Source: Symbiopectobacterium purcellii_A
GTDB lineage: Bacteria; Pseudomonadota; Gammaproteobacteria; Enterobacterales; Enterobacteriaceae
Assembly (NCBI RefSeq): GCF_052050035.1
Contig: NZ_CP189882.1
Coordinates: forward strand, 4,340,001-4,404,000
Direction: 5' to 3'
DNA length: 64,000 nt
Below, piece after piece: positions 1-9,306 of this stretch. The notes beneath the pieces are model-generated. The model was not told the origin of the DNA, did not search any database, and saw only the letters and a list, made by a program, of their open reading frames with translations. Every line of letters starts with the position of its first letter. Position 1 is the first letter of the stretch. Both the position numbers and the translations under genes were made by a program.

Positions 1-13
1 AGATCACACCGGT

Positions 14-35
14 TTAGGCCGCTCGCGCGGCCTAA
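14..35 (-). terminator. GC-rich hairpin after dauA
   Basis: A 9-bp perfect stem (arms at 14-22 and 27-35) with a 4-nt loop lies just past the dauA stop codon. It could end dauA transcription. Only three U residues would follow the stem on the minus strand, so the terminator call is tentative. Confidence 0.4.
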
Positions 36-47
36 TGGGTAGTGAGA

Positions 48-1748
48 TTAATCGATAGCCTGCGTTGCTTCCAACGCTTGGGCCAGCGTGGGATAAAATG
101 TGCGGCGTCCCGCAATGGGATGCACATTGGCGCGCGCCAAGGTTTTGAGCGGTTGGAACGGAATATCGGTTATCAATAGCTGTTTGTCAGCGGGTAAGGC
201 ATCGCTGAAACGCAAGAACGCATTGAGTCCTCCGGCATCCAGAATCGGCACCGCGTCCCATTGCAGAATGATGATCTGATAATGCTCGCTGCGTTGCAGA
301 ATATCGTTGAAAATGCGTTCCGCTGCGGCGAAAAACAGTGGACCGTTGACCCGCAGTACCAGTCGCGTCGGCGATGAGGTCTCGGGACGTTCGCTCAGCC
401 GGGTGATTTGGGCAATGCGGCGCATAAACAGCAGCGATGCCAACACAATCCCCACCGTAATCGCAATCACCATATCAAACAGCACGGTCAACGACATGCA
501 AAGCAGCATGACAATGATGTCATCTTTGGGGCCATGACGCAGCAAATCCACCACTTTATGGGCTTCGCTCATGTTCCAGGCGACGATCAGCAGCAGCGCG
601 GCTATAGCGGCCAATGGCAGATAAGAGAGCCAGGGAGCCAGCACCAAAAGCGCCAACAGCACCAACAGCGCGTGCACCACCGCCGACACCGGAGATGTTG
701 CTCCGGCGCGCACGTTGGCGGCGGAGCGCGCGATAGCCGCGGTGGCGGTGATGCCGCCAAAGAATGGCGCGACCAGATTACCGAAGCCTTGTCCCATCAA
801 TTCGGCATTGGAGTTGTGTTTTTTACCGGTCATTCCGTCTAGTACCACCGCGCACAGCAGTGATTCGATAGCGCCGAGCATCGCCATGGAAAATGCCGCG
901 GGGAGCAGGGCGGAAATGCTCTGCCAGTTGAGCGTCATGGCCGGTTCACCGGCTGCCGACACGTTCCACGGCAGCACCCACTGCGGCAGAATGGGCGGAA
1001 TGCCCTGACCCTGCGAGCCATCAGCCAGCATAAAGCTAAAGCGGGAACCGATGGTGGCGACATCGTGGCCCATCAGCGACATGATACCCATGACAGCAAC
1101 GCCTGCCAGCAGCGCAGGCAAATGGCCCGGCAAGCGGAGCCCCAGTTTGGGCCACAACACTAGCACGGCCAGCGTTGTCAGGCCGATCAGGGTGTCAGCC
1201 AGCGTCAGGGTGGGAAACGCCTGTGCCAGCGCTATCACCTTTTCGATATAGTGCTCTGGCACGATGGTCAGATGCAGACCAAACAGGTCCTTAATCTGCA
1301 TGGCAGCAATGGTGATACCGATGCCGGAGGTAAAGCCTAAAGTCACTGACAGCGGAATATATTCAATCAGGCGCCCAAAGCGGCAGACGCCCATCAACAC
1401 CAAAAACACCCCGGAAAGCAGTGTGGCCACCAACAAGCCAGAGAGGCCAAACTGCTGCGAAACGGGATAAAGAATTACCACGAAGGCTGCCGTTGGGCCG
1501 GAAACGCTATAGCGTGACCCTCCGGTTACCGCAATGACAATCCCGGCAATTGCCGAGGTGTAAAGCCCGTACTGCGGAGGAACGCCACTGGCAATCGCCA
1601 GCGCCATTGCCAAGGGAATGGCAATAATCCCCACGGTGATGCCCGCGATAATGTCGTGAACCAAACGTTGTGCGGTATATTTTTCGCGCCAACAGGCGGC
1701 GATCAGCGCATTAAAAGGCGTAACCCCGATTACTCCATGCGTTTTCAT
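48..1748 (-). CDS. dauA: SulP-family C4-dicarboxylate/anion transporter DauA
   Basis: Inner-membrane SulP (SLC26) transporter. The E. coli homologue DauA (YchM) takes up succinate and other C4-dicarboxylates at acidic pH. The 566 residues match the 559 of E. coli closely along the whole length, including GIIAIPLAMALAI near residue 42, SVSGPTAAFVVILYP near residue 82 and the ITATAAIARSAANVRAGATSP segment near residue 335. The first ~430 residues are hydrophobic membrane spans. The last ~120 form a cytoplasmic STAS domain, where ILQWDAVPILDAGG carries the nucleotide-binding-like loop. The frame is intact. No co-transcribed neighbour remains: the upstream side reaches IS5 debris about 190 bp away. 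One of the few undamaged genes at this end of the window. Confidence 0.95.
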   Translation of the reverse strand: MKTHGVIGVTPFNALIAACWREKYTAQRLVHDIIAGITVGIIAIPLAMALAIASGVPPQYGLYTSAIAGIVIAVTGGSRYSVSGPTAAFVVILYPVSQQFGLSGLLVATLLSGVFLVLMGVCRFGRLIEYIPLSVTLGFTSGIGITIAAMQIKDLFGLHLTIVPEHYIEKVIALAQAFPTLTLADTLIGLTTLAVLVLWPKLGLRLPGHLPALLAGVAVMGIMSLMGHDVATIGSRFSFMLADGSQGQGIPPILPQWVLPWNVSAAGEPAMTLNWQSISALLPAAFSMAMLGAIESLLCAVVLDGMTGKKHNSNAELMGQGFGNLVAPFFGGITATAAIARSAANVRAGATSPVSAVVHALLVLLALLVLAPWLSYLPLAAIAALLLIVAWNMSEAHKVVDLLRHGPKDDIIVMLLCMSLTVLFDMVIAITVGIVLASLLFMRRIAQITRLSERPETSSPTRLVLRVNGPLFFAAAERIFNDILQRSEHYQIIILQWDAVPILDAGGLNAFLRFSDALPADKQLLITDIPFQPLKTLARANVHPIAGRRTFYPTLAQALEATQAID

Positions 1749-1940
1749 CTTATGTCAGACCAAAAAAGGACAAAAAAATGGCGGGCAGTTGGCCCGTCGT
1801 CGATAAGTGAAGTGTAGGATACGCCTGTTAAGCAGGGAGTGTTAAGACTTACATCAAAATGCAGGGTGACCTGACGCAAAATCAGAGTTTTCCCGTCGGA
1901 TTACAGCATGATTGTCATCAAATATGCAGCAAACAGGGCT

Positions 1941-2552
1941 AAGAACCTATCCCAAAAGGAATTATCAGTTAATAAGTAATGGCAATTTCTGAGGGAAGTA
2001 TGGCAAGCAATAAGTGGTAGATCAGCGATGAACTCTGGGGGAAAATGGTTCCGTTGCTCCCGGAACACAAAACCCACCATCCGCTGGGTACGCATCGCTG
2101 GCGGGTTGATAATCGTGCCGCAATGAACGCCATTCTCTTTGTGCTCAGAACGGGTTGCCAGTGGAATGCCCTGAATGCCACCGGGATATGCTCGTCAATC
2201 TCCGCTCACCGCCGCTTCCAGGAGTGGCGGGATGCAGGAGTTTTTGAACGGTTCTGGCAGAACGGGTTGCTGGCCTGCGAGCAGCTGGATGCTATCGACT
2301 GGTCATGGCTGTCGATGGATGGTTGTATGACGAAGTCACCGCTGACAGGCTCAAAAAAACAGGACGGAATCCCACAGACCGGGGGAAACAGGGTGTAAAG
2401 CGTAGCCTGATGACCGATGCGAACGGGCTTCCCCTCTCTCTGGTTGTCTCAGGGGCAAATACCCACGACATAAAGCTGGTTGCTGATACTCTCGACGCCC
2501 TTCAGACGGGCAGACCCGGCAGAAAGCTCCGCCTCTGTCTAGACAAATGCTA
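1941..2552 (+). mobile_element. IS5-family (IS427-like) element remnant
   Basis: The remnant starts near 1941 and encodes an IS5-type transposase from the ATG at 2000. An amber codon interrupts it at 2018-2020 (codon 7) and a frameshift occurs near an A7 run around 2352. The frame then resumes with NPTDRGKQGVKRSL and SGANTHDIKLV, both typical of IS5-family DDE transposases. It stops abruptly near 2552, where the tail of a different IS5-type element begins. It cannot encode an active transposase. Confidence 0.75.
2000..2552 (+). pseudogene. IS5-family transposase, broken by stop, frameshift and truncation
   Basis: Reading from 2000: six codons, amber stop, open frame from 2021 to about 2350, then a shift to the frame containing TDRGKQGVKRSL and LCLDKCY. 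The catalytic C-terminal part, including the last acidic residue, is lost at the junction with the next element. Confidence 0.7.
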
Positions 2553-2660
2553 TAAGCGTGTTGCTTAATAGTGAAATAAGGGTGTTTCGGTGATTGAAGT
2601 AAATTTTACGCTGTTCTGAGATGGAAATTCCAAAGACCGGCGCTAAGGAGTAAGAAGGTA

Positions 2661-3540
2661 TAGCTAAACGACTTAATTTTGATTACATTATTTAAATGAG
2701 CTATTCAATTGATTTTAGACGTAAAGTGATATCTACACGGAAAAACGAAGGGTTGAGTATCCGAGAAACAGCGAAGCAATTTCGGATTGGCCCTGCCTCT
2801 GTATCGCGTTGGATTAATCAAATAGAGTCAAAAGCATCGACCACGCGTCAGCGAAAGATCGATAAATCCGAGTTGATAAAAGATGTTGAACAATATCCAG
2901 ATGCTTACCAAAAAGAACGTGCAGAGCGTTTTGGCGTTTGTCAGAAGGCCATTTGGCAAGCGCTTAAAAAGCTGGGATTGACCTATAAAAAAAACTCTAC
3001 GTCATCCGAAAGCCGACGAAAACGCCCGGCAGGGATTTCAACAAAAAAAACAACAGTATGAAAAAGAAGGTAAACCTATTGTTTTTATTGATGAAAGTGG
3101 TTTTTCACACGATGCCCCACGGACTCACGGCTATTCCCCAAAAGGTCAACGGTGTTTTGGCCTGAAGAACTGGGGAGCTAGGGGAAGAACAAATGTTATC
3201 GGCGCTTTATTAGGCACAACGCTGTTTGCTATCGGATTATTTGATATCAATATTAACAGCGATGTTTTCTATGCCTGGGTCACACAAGTCCTTATCCCAG
3301 TACTCCCTAAAAACAGTGTAATCATGATGGACAATGCCACTTTTCACAAAAAACATAATATTCAACAATTCATCATCGATGCAGGGTATATGGTGGAGTA
3401 TTTGCCTACATATTCGCCAGATCTTAACCCAATTGAGCATAAATGGGCACAAGCAAAAAGCAAAAAAAGAGAGATGGGTTGCGATACAGAGAGTTTGTTC
3501 TCAGTCCATATGGTGTAATCAAAATTAAGTCGCTTGGCTA
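2661..3540 (+). mobile_element. IS630-family element, copy A (880 bp)
   Basis: Ends are TAGCTAAACGACTTAATTTTG and the complement of a matching sequence finishing in CTTGGCTA. Seven other copies lie in this window at about 16143, 21981, 42189, 44091, 49940, 52071 and 60211. IS630 elements duplicate the TA target, and most copies here show TA on both sides. This copy is instead flanked by a 10-bp direct repeat (2651-2660 and 3541-3550). Confidence 0.9.
2696..3518 (+). CDS. IS630 transposase in two reading frames (Tc1/mariner-like DDE)
   Basis: The first frame (2696-3061, 121 aa) has a helix-turn-helix: MSYSIDFRRKV, then GLSIRETAKQFRIGPASVSR. After an A8 run at about 2987-2994 the homology continues in another frame with the DDE core: VFIDESGF, IMMDNATFHK and SPDLNPIEHKW, which supply the acidic triad. 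The frame change is present in every copy. It therefore predates the amplification or is resolved by slippage on the A tract. The second frame ends at 3518. A full transposase would be about 270 aa. Confidence 0.8.
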
Positions 3541-3617
3541 TAAGAAGGTATCATCAATAAAGGGTCTACGATTCCGTAAAATTTGGGTCATGCAACCGAG
3601 GCGCTTGATACCCGCGA

Positions 3618-3732
3618 GAGTCTGTAAAGAATTTTGTGTAAATGGCTCCATTGCTTAACCGGAGATTCGTTCTCCATACATCAACATGAATTGGCTCATA
3701 GCAGGTTTCCAGTCTCTGATTGGCAAGGTCCA
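3618..3732 (-). mobile_element. IS256-family terminus fragment
   Basis: 115 bp matching the 3' end of the IS256 copies at 28491-30863 and 35409-37929, beginning with the terminal GAGTCTGTAAAGAATT. An IS903-type element starts at 3733 and removes the rest. Confidence 0.8.
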
Positions 3733-3766
3733 GGCTTTGTTGAATAAATCAGAATTAGCCGACAGG

Positions 3767-3955
3767 GGCTTTGTTGAATAATTTAAGATACTGATTTATA
3801 TAAGCATTATAAAATTTCAACGACTAATTTTTCCTCTCGGAATGCTTTTTATTGTGCTAACTATTTGATTTGTCGTTCTAACAAAATACATTCTCTGTAA
3901 ATGCATTCTAACTAAAGAAGATGTAAATCAAACGGTTAAATTATTCAACAAAGCC
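3767..3955 (+). mobile_element. MITE-A copy 1 (189 bp)
   Basis: Non-coding element with ends GGCTTTGTTGAATAATTTAA and its complement. The 9-bp target duplication GCCGACAGG is at 3758-3766 and 3956-3964. End sequence and duplication length match the IS903-type elements, which could supply transposase in trans (inference). Confidence 0.9.
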
Positions 3956-4582
3956 GCCGACAGGATGACTCCCTCTGCTACACCTGTTATCCTATCCTGA
4001 CGCTGTGTGGCATACCCAACAACGTCATACGGTTCAGCGCTTTGACCATCGCTATGGCTTCACCTACTTGAGCCTCATAGTCACGCAGACTCAGATGGCC
4101 ACCCAGCAAAGTTTTTATGCGCAACATAGCTGTTTCTGCCACTGAACGCCGGTGATAACCCACTTTCTTTTTCCACATATCATTACTCCCGCTCAGACGC
4201 TGATTCGCCACCGCATGGTTACGTTCATGGTACTTGTCCGGCCAGTATTTGGCTCCGCTTCGCGGCGGGATAAGGGGCCTGATTTTCTTTCTTAGCAACG
4301 CATCGTGGCAGTAACGGGCGTCATAAGCACCGTCTGCTGACACTTCCCTGATTTTTCGGTGGGTTTGGTTAATCAGGCCCGGCAGTGCCTGCGCATCTGT
4401 CGTTCCGCTGAGCGATAAGTCGGCACAGATAATCTCATGCGTCGCACTGTCTGCTGCCAGATGAAGCTTGCGCCACACTCTTCGTCTGTCAGCCCCATGC
4501 TGCCTGACTTTCCATTCACCTTCGCCAAAGACCTTCAGACCGGTACTGTCGATGACCAGATGCGAGATTTCACCACGCGTTG

Positions 4583-4786
4583 GGCTTTGTTGAATAATTT
4601 AAGATACTGATTTATATAAGCATTATAAAATTTCAACGACTAATTTTTCCTCTCGGAATGCTTTTTATTGTGCTAACTATTTGATTTGTCGTTCTAACAA
4701 AATACATTCTCTGTAAATACATTCTCTGTAAATGCATTCTAACTAAAGAAGATGTAAATCAAACGGTTAAATTATTCAACAAAGCC
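4583..4786 (+). mobile_element. MITE-A copy 2 (204 bp, internal tandem duplication)
   Basis: Same element as at 3767-3955, but about 15 bp (ACATTCTCTGTAAAT unit) is duplicated in tandem around 4701-4735. Target duplication CACGCGTTG at 4574-4582 and 4787-4795. Confidence 0.9.
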
Positions 4787-4880
4787 CACGCGTTGGCGTT
4801 TTTATGCTGATACTGACGGTTTTTGCCCGCCGACTGACCAGAGAGTAGTCCGGGCAGCGCAGTGGCAGGCTCATCAGTAA

Positions 4881-5918
4881 ACTAGTTGCTGAATAGAGAC
4901 TTGCATTTTTTGTCAGGCTATTGAGAATAAAAAGAGGTTTAACTTAGAGAATAAAGGTTTGAAATGATCAACAAAGAGCGGTTGTTACGAGATAATCGTT
5001 TATGTAAAGCAATCATTGGATTATCAGTCGAAGAATTGAAAAATTTAGCCGCTGAATTTTCAGCTTGTTATTTGATTTATCGGAAAAAGAATCGAAAAGA
5101 TCACGAGCGGCAGATGGGTGCAGGGCAGAAAGTATTTATCCCAACCCCATTAGATAAACTGCTTTTTATTTTATTGTATTTAAAATGTTATCCGACCTAT
5201 GATTTGCAAGGACTTCTTTTTGGTTTAGATAGAACACGGGTATGTCGCTGGGTAAAAATATTATTGCCGGTTTTAGAGATGACCTTGGGGCGAGAATGTG
5301 TTTTGCCCGCTCGTCAAATTCGCTCTGCTGAGGAATTTTTTCGCGCCTTTCCTGGAGTTAAAGACGTCTTTATTGATGGGACAGAGCGACCTGTCCAAAA
5401 GCCTAAGAATCTGCGTCGGCGAAAAAAAATGTATTCGGGAAAGAAAAGACAGACCACTCGAAAAGCGCTTATTATGACTGACGAAACAAGGCAAATTGGA
5501 TTTATCCCCATGAGCAAAAATGGGCGCCGTCACGATAAACGCTTACTCGATAAAGTCGATATAATTCGCCATATTCCTCCTGAGGTAACCATCTGGGCAG
5601 ATACCGGTTTTCAAGGTATAGATAAACAGCATCCTAATACACAAATCCCAAAAAAAGGAACTCGAAAAAGACCTTTATCGCCTGAACAAAAACAAGAAAA
5701 TAAAATAATCTCGGGCATCCGTATTACAGTTGAACACGCCATCGCGGGTATCAAGCGCCTCGGTTGCATGACCCAAATTTTACGGAATCGTAGACCCTTT
5801 ATTGATGATACCTTCTTACTCCTTAGCGCCGGTCTTTGGAATTTCCATCTCAGAACAGCGTAAAATTTACTTCAATCACCGAAACACCCTTATTTCACTA
5901 TTAAGCAACACGCTTAGT
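4881..5918 (+). mobile_element. Complete IS5-type element with 299-aa transposase
   Basis: Its ends share GTTGCT(G/T)AATAG as a short inverted repeat (left end near 4884, right end near 5900). It sits inside the IS903-type element. Three fragments of the same element occur at 2553-3617, 45949-46117 and 62197-62890. The exact boundaries are uncertain by a few bases because the flanks have small changes. Confidence 0.8.
4964..5863 (+). CDS. IS5-family transposase (helix-turn-helix plus DDE_4 type)
   Basis: Intact 299-residue DDE transposase. The N-terminal part (about residues 55-95) contains the domain LDKLLFILLYLKCYPTYDLQ with the DRTRVCRW recognition segment. The catalytic core shows DVFIDGTERPVQ (first Asp), WADTGFQG (second Asp) and ISGIRITVEHAIAGIKR (Glu). 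It is the only full-length version of this element in the window and so could be the active source. There is no strong ribosome-binding site ahead of the ATG at 4964. Confidence 0.85.
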   Translation: MINKERLLRDNRLCKAIIGLSVEELKNLAAEFSACYLIYRKKNRKDHERQMGAGQKVFIPTPLDKLLFILLYLKCYPTYDLQGLLFGLDRTRVCRWVKILLPVLEMTLGRECVLPARQIRSAEEFFRAFPGVKDVFIDGTERPVQKPKNLRRRKKMYSGKKRQTTRKALIMTDETRQIGFIPMSKNGRRHDKRLLDKVDIIRHIPPEVTIWADTGFQGIDKQHPNTQIPKKGTRKRPLSPEQKQENKIISGIRITVEHAIAGIKRLGCMTQILRNRRPFIDDTFLLLSAGLWNFHLRTA

Positions 5919-6239
5919 GTAAATACCGAGTCGACAAAGCCCTGTAATGCCCGGAGCGACAGGTTAAACACGCGCTTTATCATCAAAACCGTGGTAACAG
6001 CCATATCGGTGTAGTAAAGCGGCCGACCACGACCTTCAGGCGAAGAACTGTCAGTCCATGCAGCGATGGCCGACTCATCAAGCCAGACCGTCAGGGAGCC
6101 GCGTTGTCTGAGTGCTTTGTTGTAGGTGGGCCAGTTGGTGATTTTAAACTTTTGCTTTGCCATGGGGAGCTGCTATCGGGAGCGATGATAGTGCTTTGAT
6201 CCGGCGATCCCCTGAAAGTTCGATTTATTCAACAAAGCC

Positions 6240-6739
6240 CCACTACAGTTGCTGATATAGCTCCCCGCGAGCCTGTCTCTCCTGCAGGCTATAGCGATAT
6301 AGCGCATTCTTGCTGACAGATATACCGAATTCCAGGTGCAAACGGCCACTGATGATTTCAGGTGAAGAGTGAGTGGAAAGCGCCTGCCTGATGAAGTTCT
6401 GAATGTGTGGCTCCAACGGGTAAAAAGCATTGTTTGGCAGAGGCTTATGACGGCGTTCCCGGGCCAGAGTGTCCGCCCTTCTACAGCAGTAGACACCATT
6501 GAAAGTAGGGTCGGTATTGCGTCTGAGTTCCCTGCTGATGGTCGAGCGAGGCAGAGCAAGCTCTCTGGCGATGGTAGCTTGGTTGACACCTTCACCACGC
6601 CGCTTTTCGATGTAGAACCGTTCTTTGTGAGTCAGATGTTTTCCCTGCATGCAACAGGCTCTCCAGTAGGGCCAGAACGGTGATTTTATCCGACTCTGGC
6701 AAGTGGGTCACTTTGTTGCGTTTCGAGTGGGAATGGGGT
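6240..6739 (-). mobile_element. IS30-family element, 5' half
   Basis: It carries the IS30 terminus (complement of GGGAATGGGG at 6730-6739) and the first ~135 codons of the transposase (6243-6650). The remainder is missing at the junction with the IS903-type element at 6239. Confidence 0.85.
6243..6650 (-). pseudogene. IS30 transposase, N-terminal fragment
   Basis: Begins MQGKHLTHKERFYIEKRR with the helix-turn-helix GVNQATIARELALPRSTIS, and ends after about 130 residues at the truncation. The DDE catalytic domain is absent. Confidence 0.85.
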
Positions 6740-6961
6740 ATAGGGCTAACATCTAAGGTGACGGTGTCACTTTTTGAGTGTTGAAAAGGGTAATTATTCC
6801 TTGGAAATGCTATAAAATGATTAAATGTCGTAACGGTTTAGCGATGATTTAATAGCAACCGCGAATAGCAACCGCGTAGTAATCTTTAGGAAAAAACGCC
6901 TATTTACTGGCTTATTGTGATGCTTATTGCTGTTAATGATCGCCAAGGAGGTGAATTTTTC
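6740..6961. other. amiD upstream region
   Basis: AT-rich, no gene seen. It includes a 13-bp direct repeat AATAGCAACCGCG around 6851-6877. A strong ribosome-binding site AAGGAGG lies at about 6944-6950 ahead of amiD. Confidence 0.5.
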
Positions 6962-7840
6962 ATGATATCCAATTCTGTTTTGTCTACCACTCGTCCAGGC
7001 GGGCTGAAATTGCTCACCGTGGGAATGCTCGCATTGGGAGTTGCCGGATGTTCTACGCCACGTTCAACGTTGGTGGATCGTGGCGATTACACCGTGGATA
7101 CCACTCATCCGGCCAAGGGCCAGAATGAGCGTGTCCGATTTCTGATTTTACATTACACCGCACTGGATGATGCGCGTTCGTTAAAGGTATTAACCCAGGG
7201 GCAGGTAAGTGCGCATTATCTGGTTGCGAAAAATCCACCGCTACGCGATAAAAAACCCGTAGTGATGCAACTGGTACCTGAGGATATGAGAGCCTGGCAT
7301 GCGGGTGTCAGTAATTGGAATGGTCGGGTAAATCTCAATGACTCGTCGGTAGGCATTGAGATTGTTAACCTCGGATTTACCGATAACATGCTTGGCTTTC
7401 GTACCTGGTATGCTTATAATGAAACACAAATCACCGCGCTTGCTGCGCTGATCAAAGACATTATCAAGCGTAACAACATCACGCCGGATAATGTGCTGGC
7501 GCACAGCGATATTGCACCGCTGCGCAAACAGGACCCTGGAAAACTGTTCCCCTGGAAACTGTTTGCGGAGATGTGCGTTGGTGCCTGGCCTGATGATGCA
7601 ACGGTGAACAAGTATCTGGCTGGACGGCAACCGAGTGCGCCGACGGATGTGCTGACGCTTCAGAAAGCACTGCATCGGTATGGCTATGATAAAATTCCAC
7701 AAAACGGTGAGCTGGATAAAGAAACACGTTTGACCATCAGCGCGTTTCAAATGCATTTCCGCCCGACGGACATCGAAGGCAATGCCGATGCGCAAACGGA
7801 GGCAATTGCCAAAGCGCTGGTGGAAAAATACCGAACCTAA
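6962..7840 (+). CDS. amiD: N-acetylmuramoyl-L-alanine amidase AmiD (lipoprotein)
   Basis: Outer-membrane-anchored zinc amidase. It cleaves the bond between N-acetylmuramic (or anhydro-MurNAc) acid and the peptide during peptidoglycan turnover. I chose the ATG at 6962 because AAGGAGG precedes it and a lipoprotein signal peptide follows directly (LLTVGMLALGVAGC, lipobox VAGC). The Amidase_2 fold is seen in ILHYTALDD (zinc His), MRAWHAGVSNWNG, SVGIEIVN (catalytic Glu) and VLAHSDIAPLRKQDPG (zinc His). The last ~80 residues form a peptidoglycan-binding three-helix domain ending AFQMHFRP..., as in E. coli AmiD (276 aa, here 292). digH follows 41 bp downstream in the same direction, so the two probably act together in glycan recycling. 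Confidence 0.93.
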   Translation: MISNSVLSTTRPGGLKLLTVGMLALGVAGCSTPRSTLVDRGDYTVDTTHPAKGQNERVRFLILHYTALDDARSLKVLTQGQVSAHYLVAKNPPLRDKKPVVMQLVPEDMRAWHAGVSNWNGRVNLNDSSVGIEIVNLGFTDNMLGFRTWYAYNETQITALAALIKDIIKRNNITPDNVLAHSDIAPLRKQDPGKLFPWKLFAEMCVGAWPDDATVNKYLAGRQPSAPTDVLTLQKALHRYGYDKIPQNGELDKETRLTISAFQMHFRPTDIEGNADAQTEAIAKALVEKYRT

Positions 7841-7881
7841 ATCCGTGATTGCCCTTTCTACTGCCAAGGAGTTGCCCAAAT

Positions 7882-9171
7882 ATGCTGAATTATCAACGTC
7901 GTTTTTTTCTGCTGTGTTTGGTGTGCGGGGTGCTTGGGTGCGGTAGCAAAGGGAACATCATCTCTCCCGTGGTGGTTGAGGCTCCCGTCCGCGTTTCTCC
8001 GGCTGTGCCGGAGAACGTTAAGGGGGTTTGGCTGACCACGCTATCCGGCCTTGACTGGCCGACGCCTGCGTCAAGTGATGAACCTTCTGATGAGCGCCGC
8101 ATTGCGTTACAAAAACAGGCGCTGATCGACAAGCTTGACAATCTGGTTAGTCTGGGCGTTAACACGATTTTTTTTCAGGTAAAGCCGGATGGCACAGCGT
8201 TATACCGTTCGGCGTTGCTGCCGTGGTCTGATGTATTAACCGGCGTGGTGGGCAAAGATCCCGGTTACGATCCTTTGGCCTTCATGTTGGCTGAGGGGCA
8301 TAAGCGTGGATTACGCATTCACGCCTGGCTTAATCCTTACCGAGTGACCAGCAATACCCAGCCGAAAACTGTGGCCGCGCTGCGCCGCACCCTTGGTGCC
8401 TCGCCCTCGAGCGTGTATGCGTTGCACCCAGAATGGATACGCACGGCGAGCGACCGGTTTGTGTTGGATCCTGGTATCCCTGAGGTGCGTCAGTGGATCA
8501 CCAACGTGGTGGTGGAGCTGATTAACAACTACGCCGTAGATGGCATCCATTTTGATGATTACTTTTACTACGAGACCCCAGCTTCTCGTTTGCAAGACGA
8601 TGCTACCTATCGACAGTACGGACAGGGATTTGCCCTCAAAGGGGACTGGCGCCGCAATAATACCTTACTATTGATTGAGCAAGTATCGATGGCAATCAAA
8701 GCGGTCAAACCGCAGGTTGAGTTTGGCATCAGTCCGTCGGGCGTGTGGCGCAATGCGGAGAATGACGCTCGCGGTTCGGACACGCGCGGGGGGGAGGCCT
8801 ATGACATCTCTTATACAGACACACGGTTGTGGGTGGAACGCGGCCTGATTGACTACATCATCCCGCAAATCTACTGGCCTTTTTCACTAGAAATCGTCCG
8901 TTATGACACACTGGTAAAATGGTGGGCGGATGTGGTAAAGCCAACAAAAACGCGCCTCTACATTGGTATAGCACTATATAAAGTCGGTGTGCCTTCCCAA
9001 AAGGAGCCTGATTGGGCGCAGGACGGCGGCGTGCCTGAACTGCGGCGGCAGTTGGCGCTCAATGAAGCGCTGCCGGATGTGAAAGGCAGCGTGCTCTTTC
9101 GTGAGGGATTTCTTCATCAACCTCAAACCGTTCCGGCGGTGGATTACCTCAAAACGCACTGGGGTAAATAG
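7882..9171 (+). CDS. digH: Peptidoglycan glycan hydrolase DigH (YddW-like lipoprotein)
   Basis: Lipoprotein of the GH10-like DUF187 family. E. coli DigH (YddW) hydrolyses glycan strands that amidases have stripped of peptides. The ATG at 7882 follows AAGGAG at 7866-7871 and opens a lipoprotein signal (LLCLVCGVLGC). The family core is plain: VKGVWLTTLSGLDWP, NTIFFQVKPDGTALYRS, VDGIHFDDYFY (acidic pair), FGISPSGVWRN, YIIPQIYWPF and RLYIGIALYKVG. The 429 residues compare with 439 in E. coli. DigH acts on denuded glycan made by amidases, which fits its place behind amiD. Confidence 0.93.
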   Translation: MLNYQRRFFLLCLVCGVLGCGSKGNIISPVVVEAPVRVSPAVPENVKGVWLTTLSGLDWPTPASSDEPSDERRIALQKQALIDKLDNLVSLGVNTIFFQVKPDGTALYRSALLPWSDVLTGVVGKDPGYDPLAFMLAEGHKRGLRIHAWLNPYRVTSNTQPKTVAALRRTLGASPSSVYALHPEWIRTASDRFVLDPGIPEVRQWITNVVVELINNYAVDGIHFDDYFYYETPASRLQDDATYRQYGQGFALKGDWRRNNTLLLIEQVSMAIKAVKPQVEFGISPSGVWRNAENDARGSDTRGGEAYDISYTDTRLWVERGLIDYIIPQIYWPFSLEIVRYDTLVKWWADVVKPTKTRLYIGIALYKVGVPSQKEPDWAQDGGVPELRRQLALNEALPDVKGSVLFREGFLHQPQTVPAVDYLKTHWGK

Positions 9172-9306
9172 CGTTAAAAACGACGTTGCGGCGAAAAGCC
9201 GCTATATTTTCTGTTGAAGAACAGACTGTCCGACGCGCATTTGCAAAAATGGATTTTATCGCGTGCGACAGGATTTAAACGTCGTGTTAACCCTAAGCAG
9301 GCCACC

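Larger units (their letters stand above)
2553..3617 (-). mobile_element. 3' end fragment of the second IS5-type element, split by IS630
   Basis: 2553-2660 and 3541-3617 together match, in reverse, the 3' end of the complete element at 4881-5918. The IS630 copy at 2661-3540 splits them. The fragment ends at 3617, where an IS256 terminus begins. It holds only the last few dozen codons of the transposase. Confidence 0.75.
3987..6163 (-). pseudogene. IS903-type transposase, interrupted
   Basis: The N-terminus (MAKQKFKITNWPTYNKALR) starts at 6163 and the C-terminus (MTLLGMPHSVRIG) ends at 3987. The reading frame matches the intact 307-aa copy at 29739-30662. It is cut by a MITE at 4583-4786 and by a whole IS5-type element at 4881-5918, so no functional product is expected. 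Confidence 0.9.
3733..6239 (-). mobile_element. IS903-type (IS5 family) element broken by three insertions
   Basis: Both ends carry the IS903-type inverted repeat GGCTTTGTTGAATAAATC (start 3733, end 6239). Inside lie MITE-A copies at 3767-3955 and 4583-4786, each with a perfect 9-bp duplication, and a complete IS5-type element at 4881-5918. The flanks of the outer element share no 9-bp duplication (IS256 debris on one side, IS30 debris on the other), so at least one side has been rearranged. Confidence 0.9.

Noticed and set aside
7241..7879. 212-codon open frame opposite amiD
   Set aside because: Shadow of amiD; no ribosome-binding site or recognisable motif.
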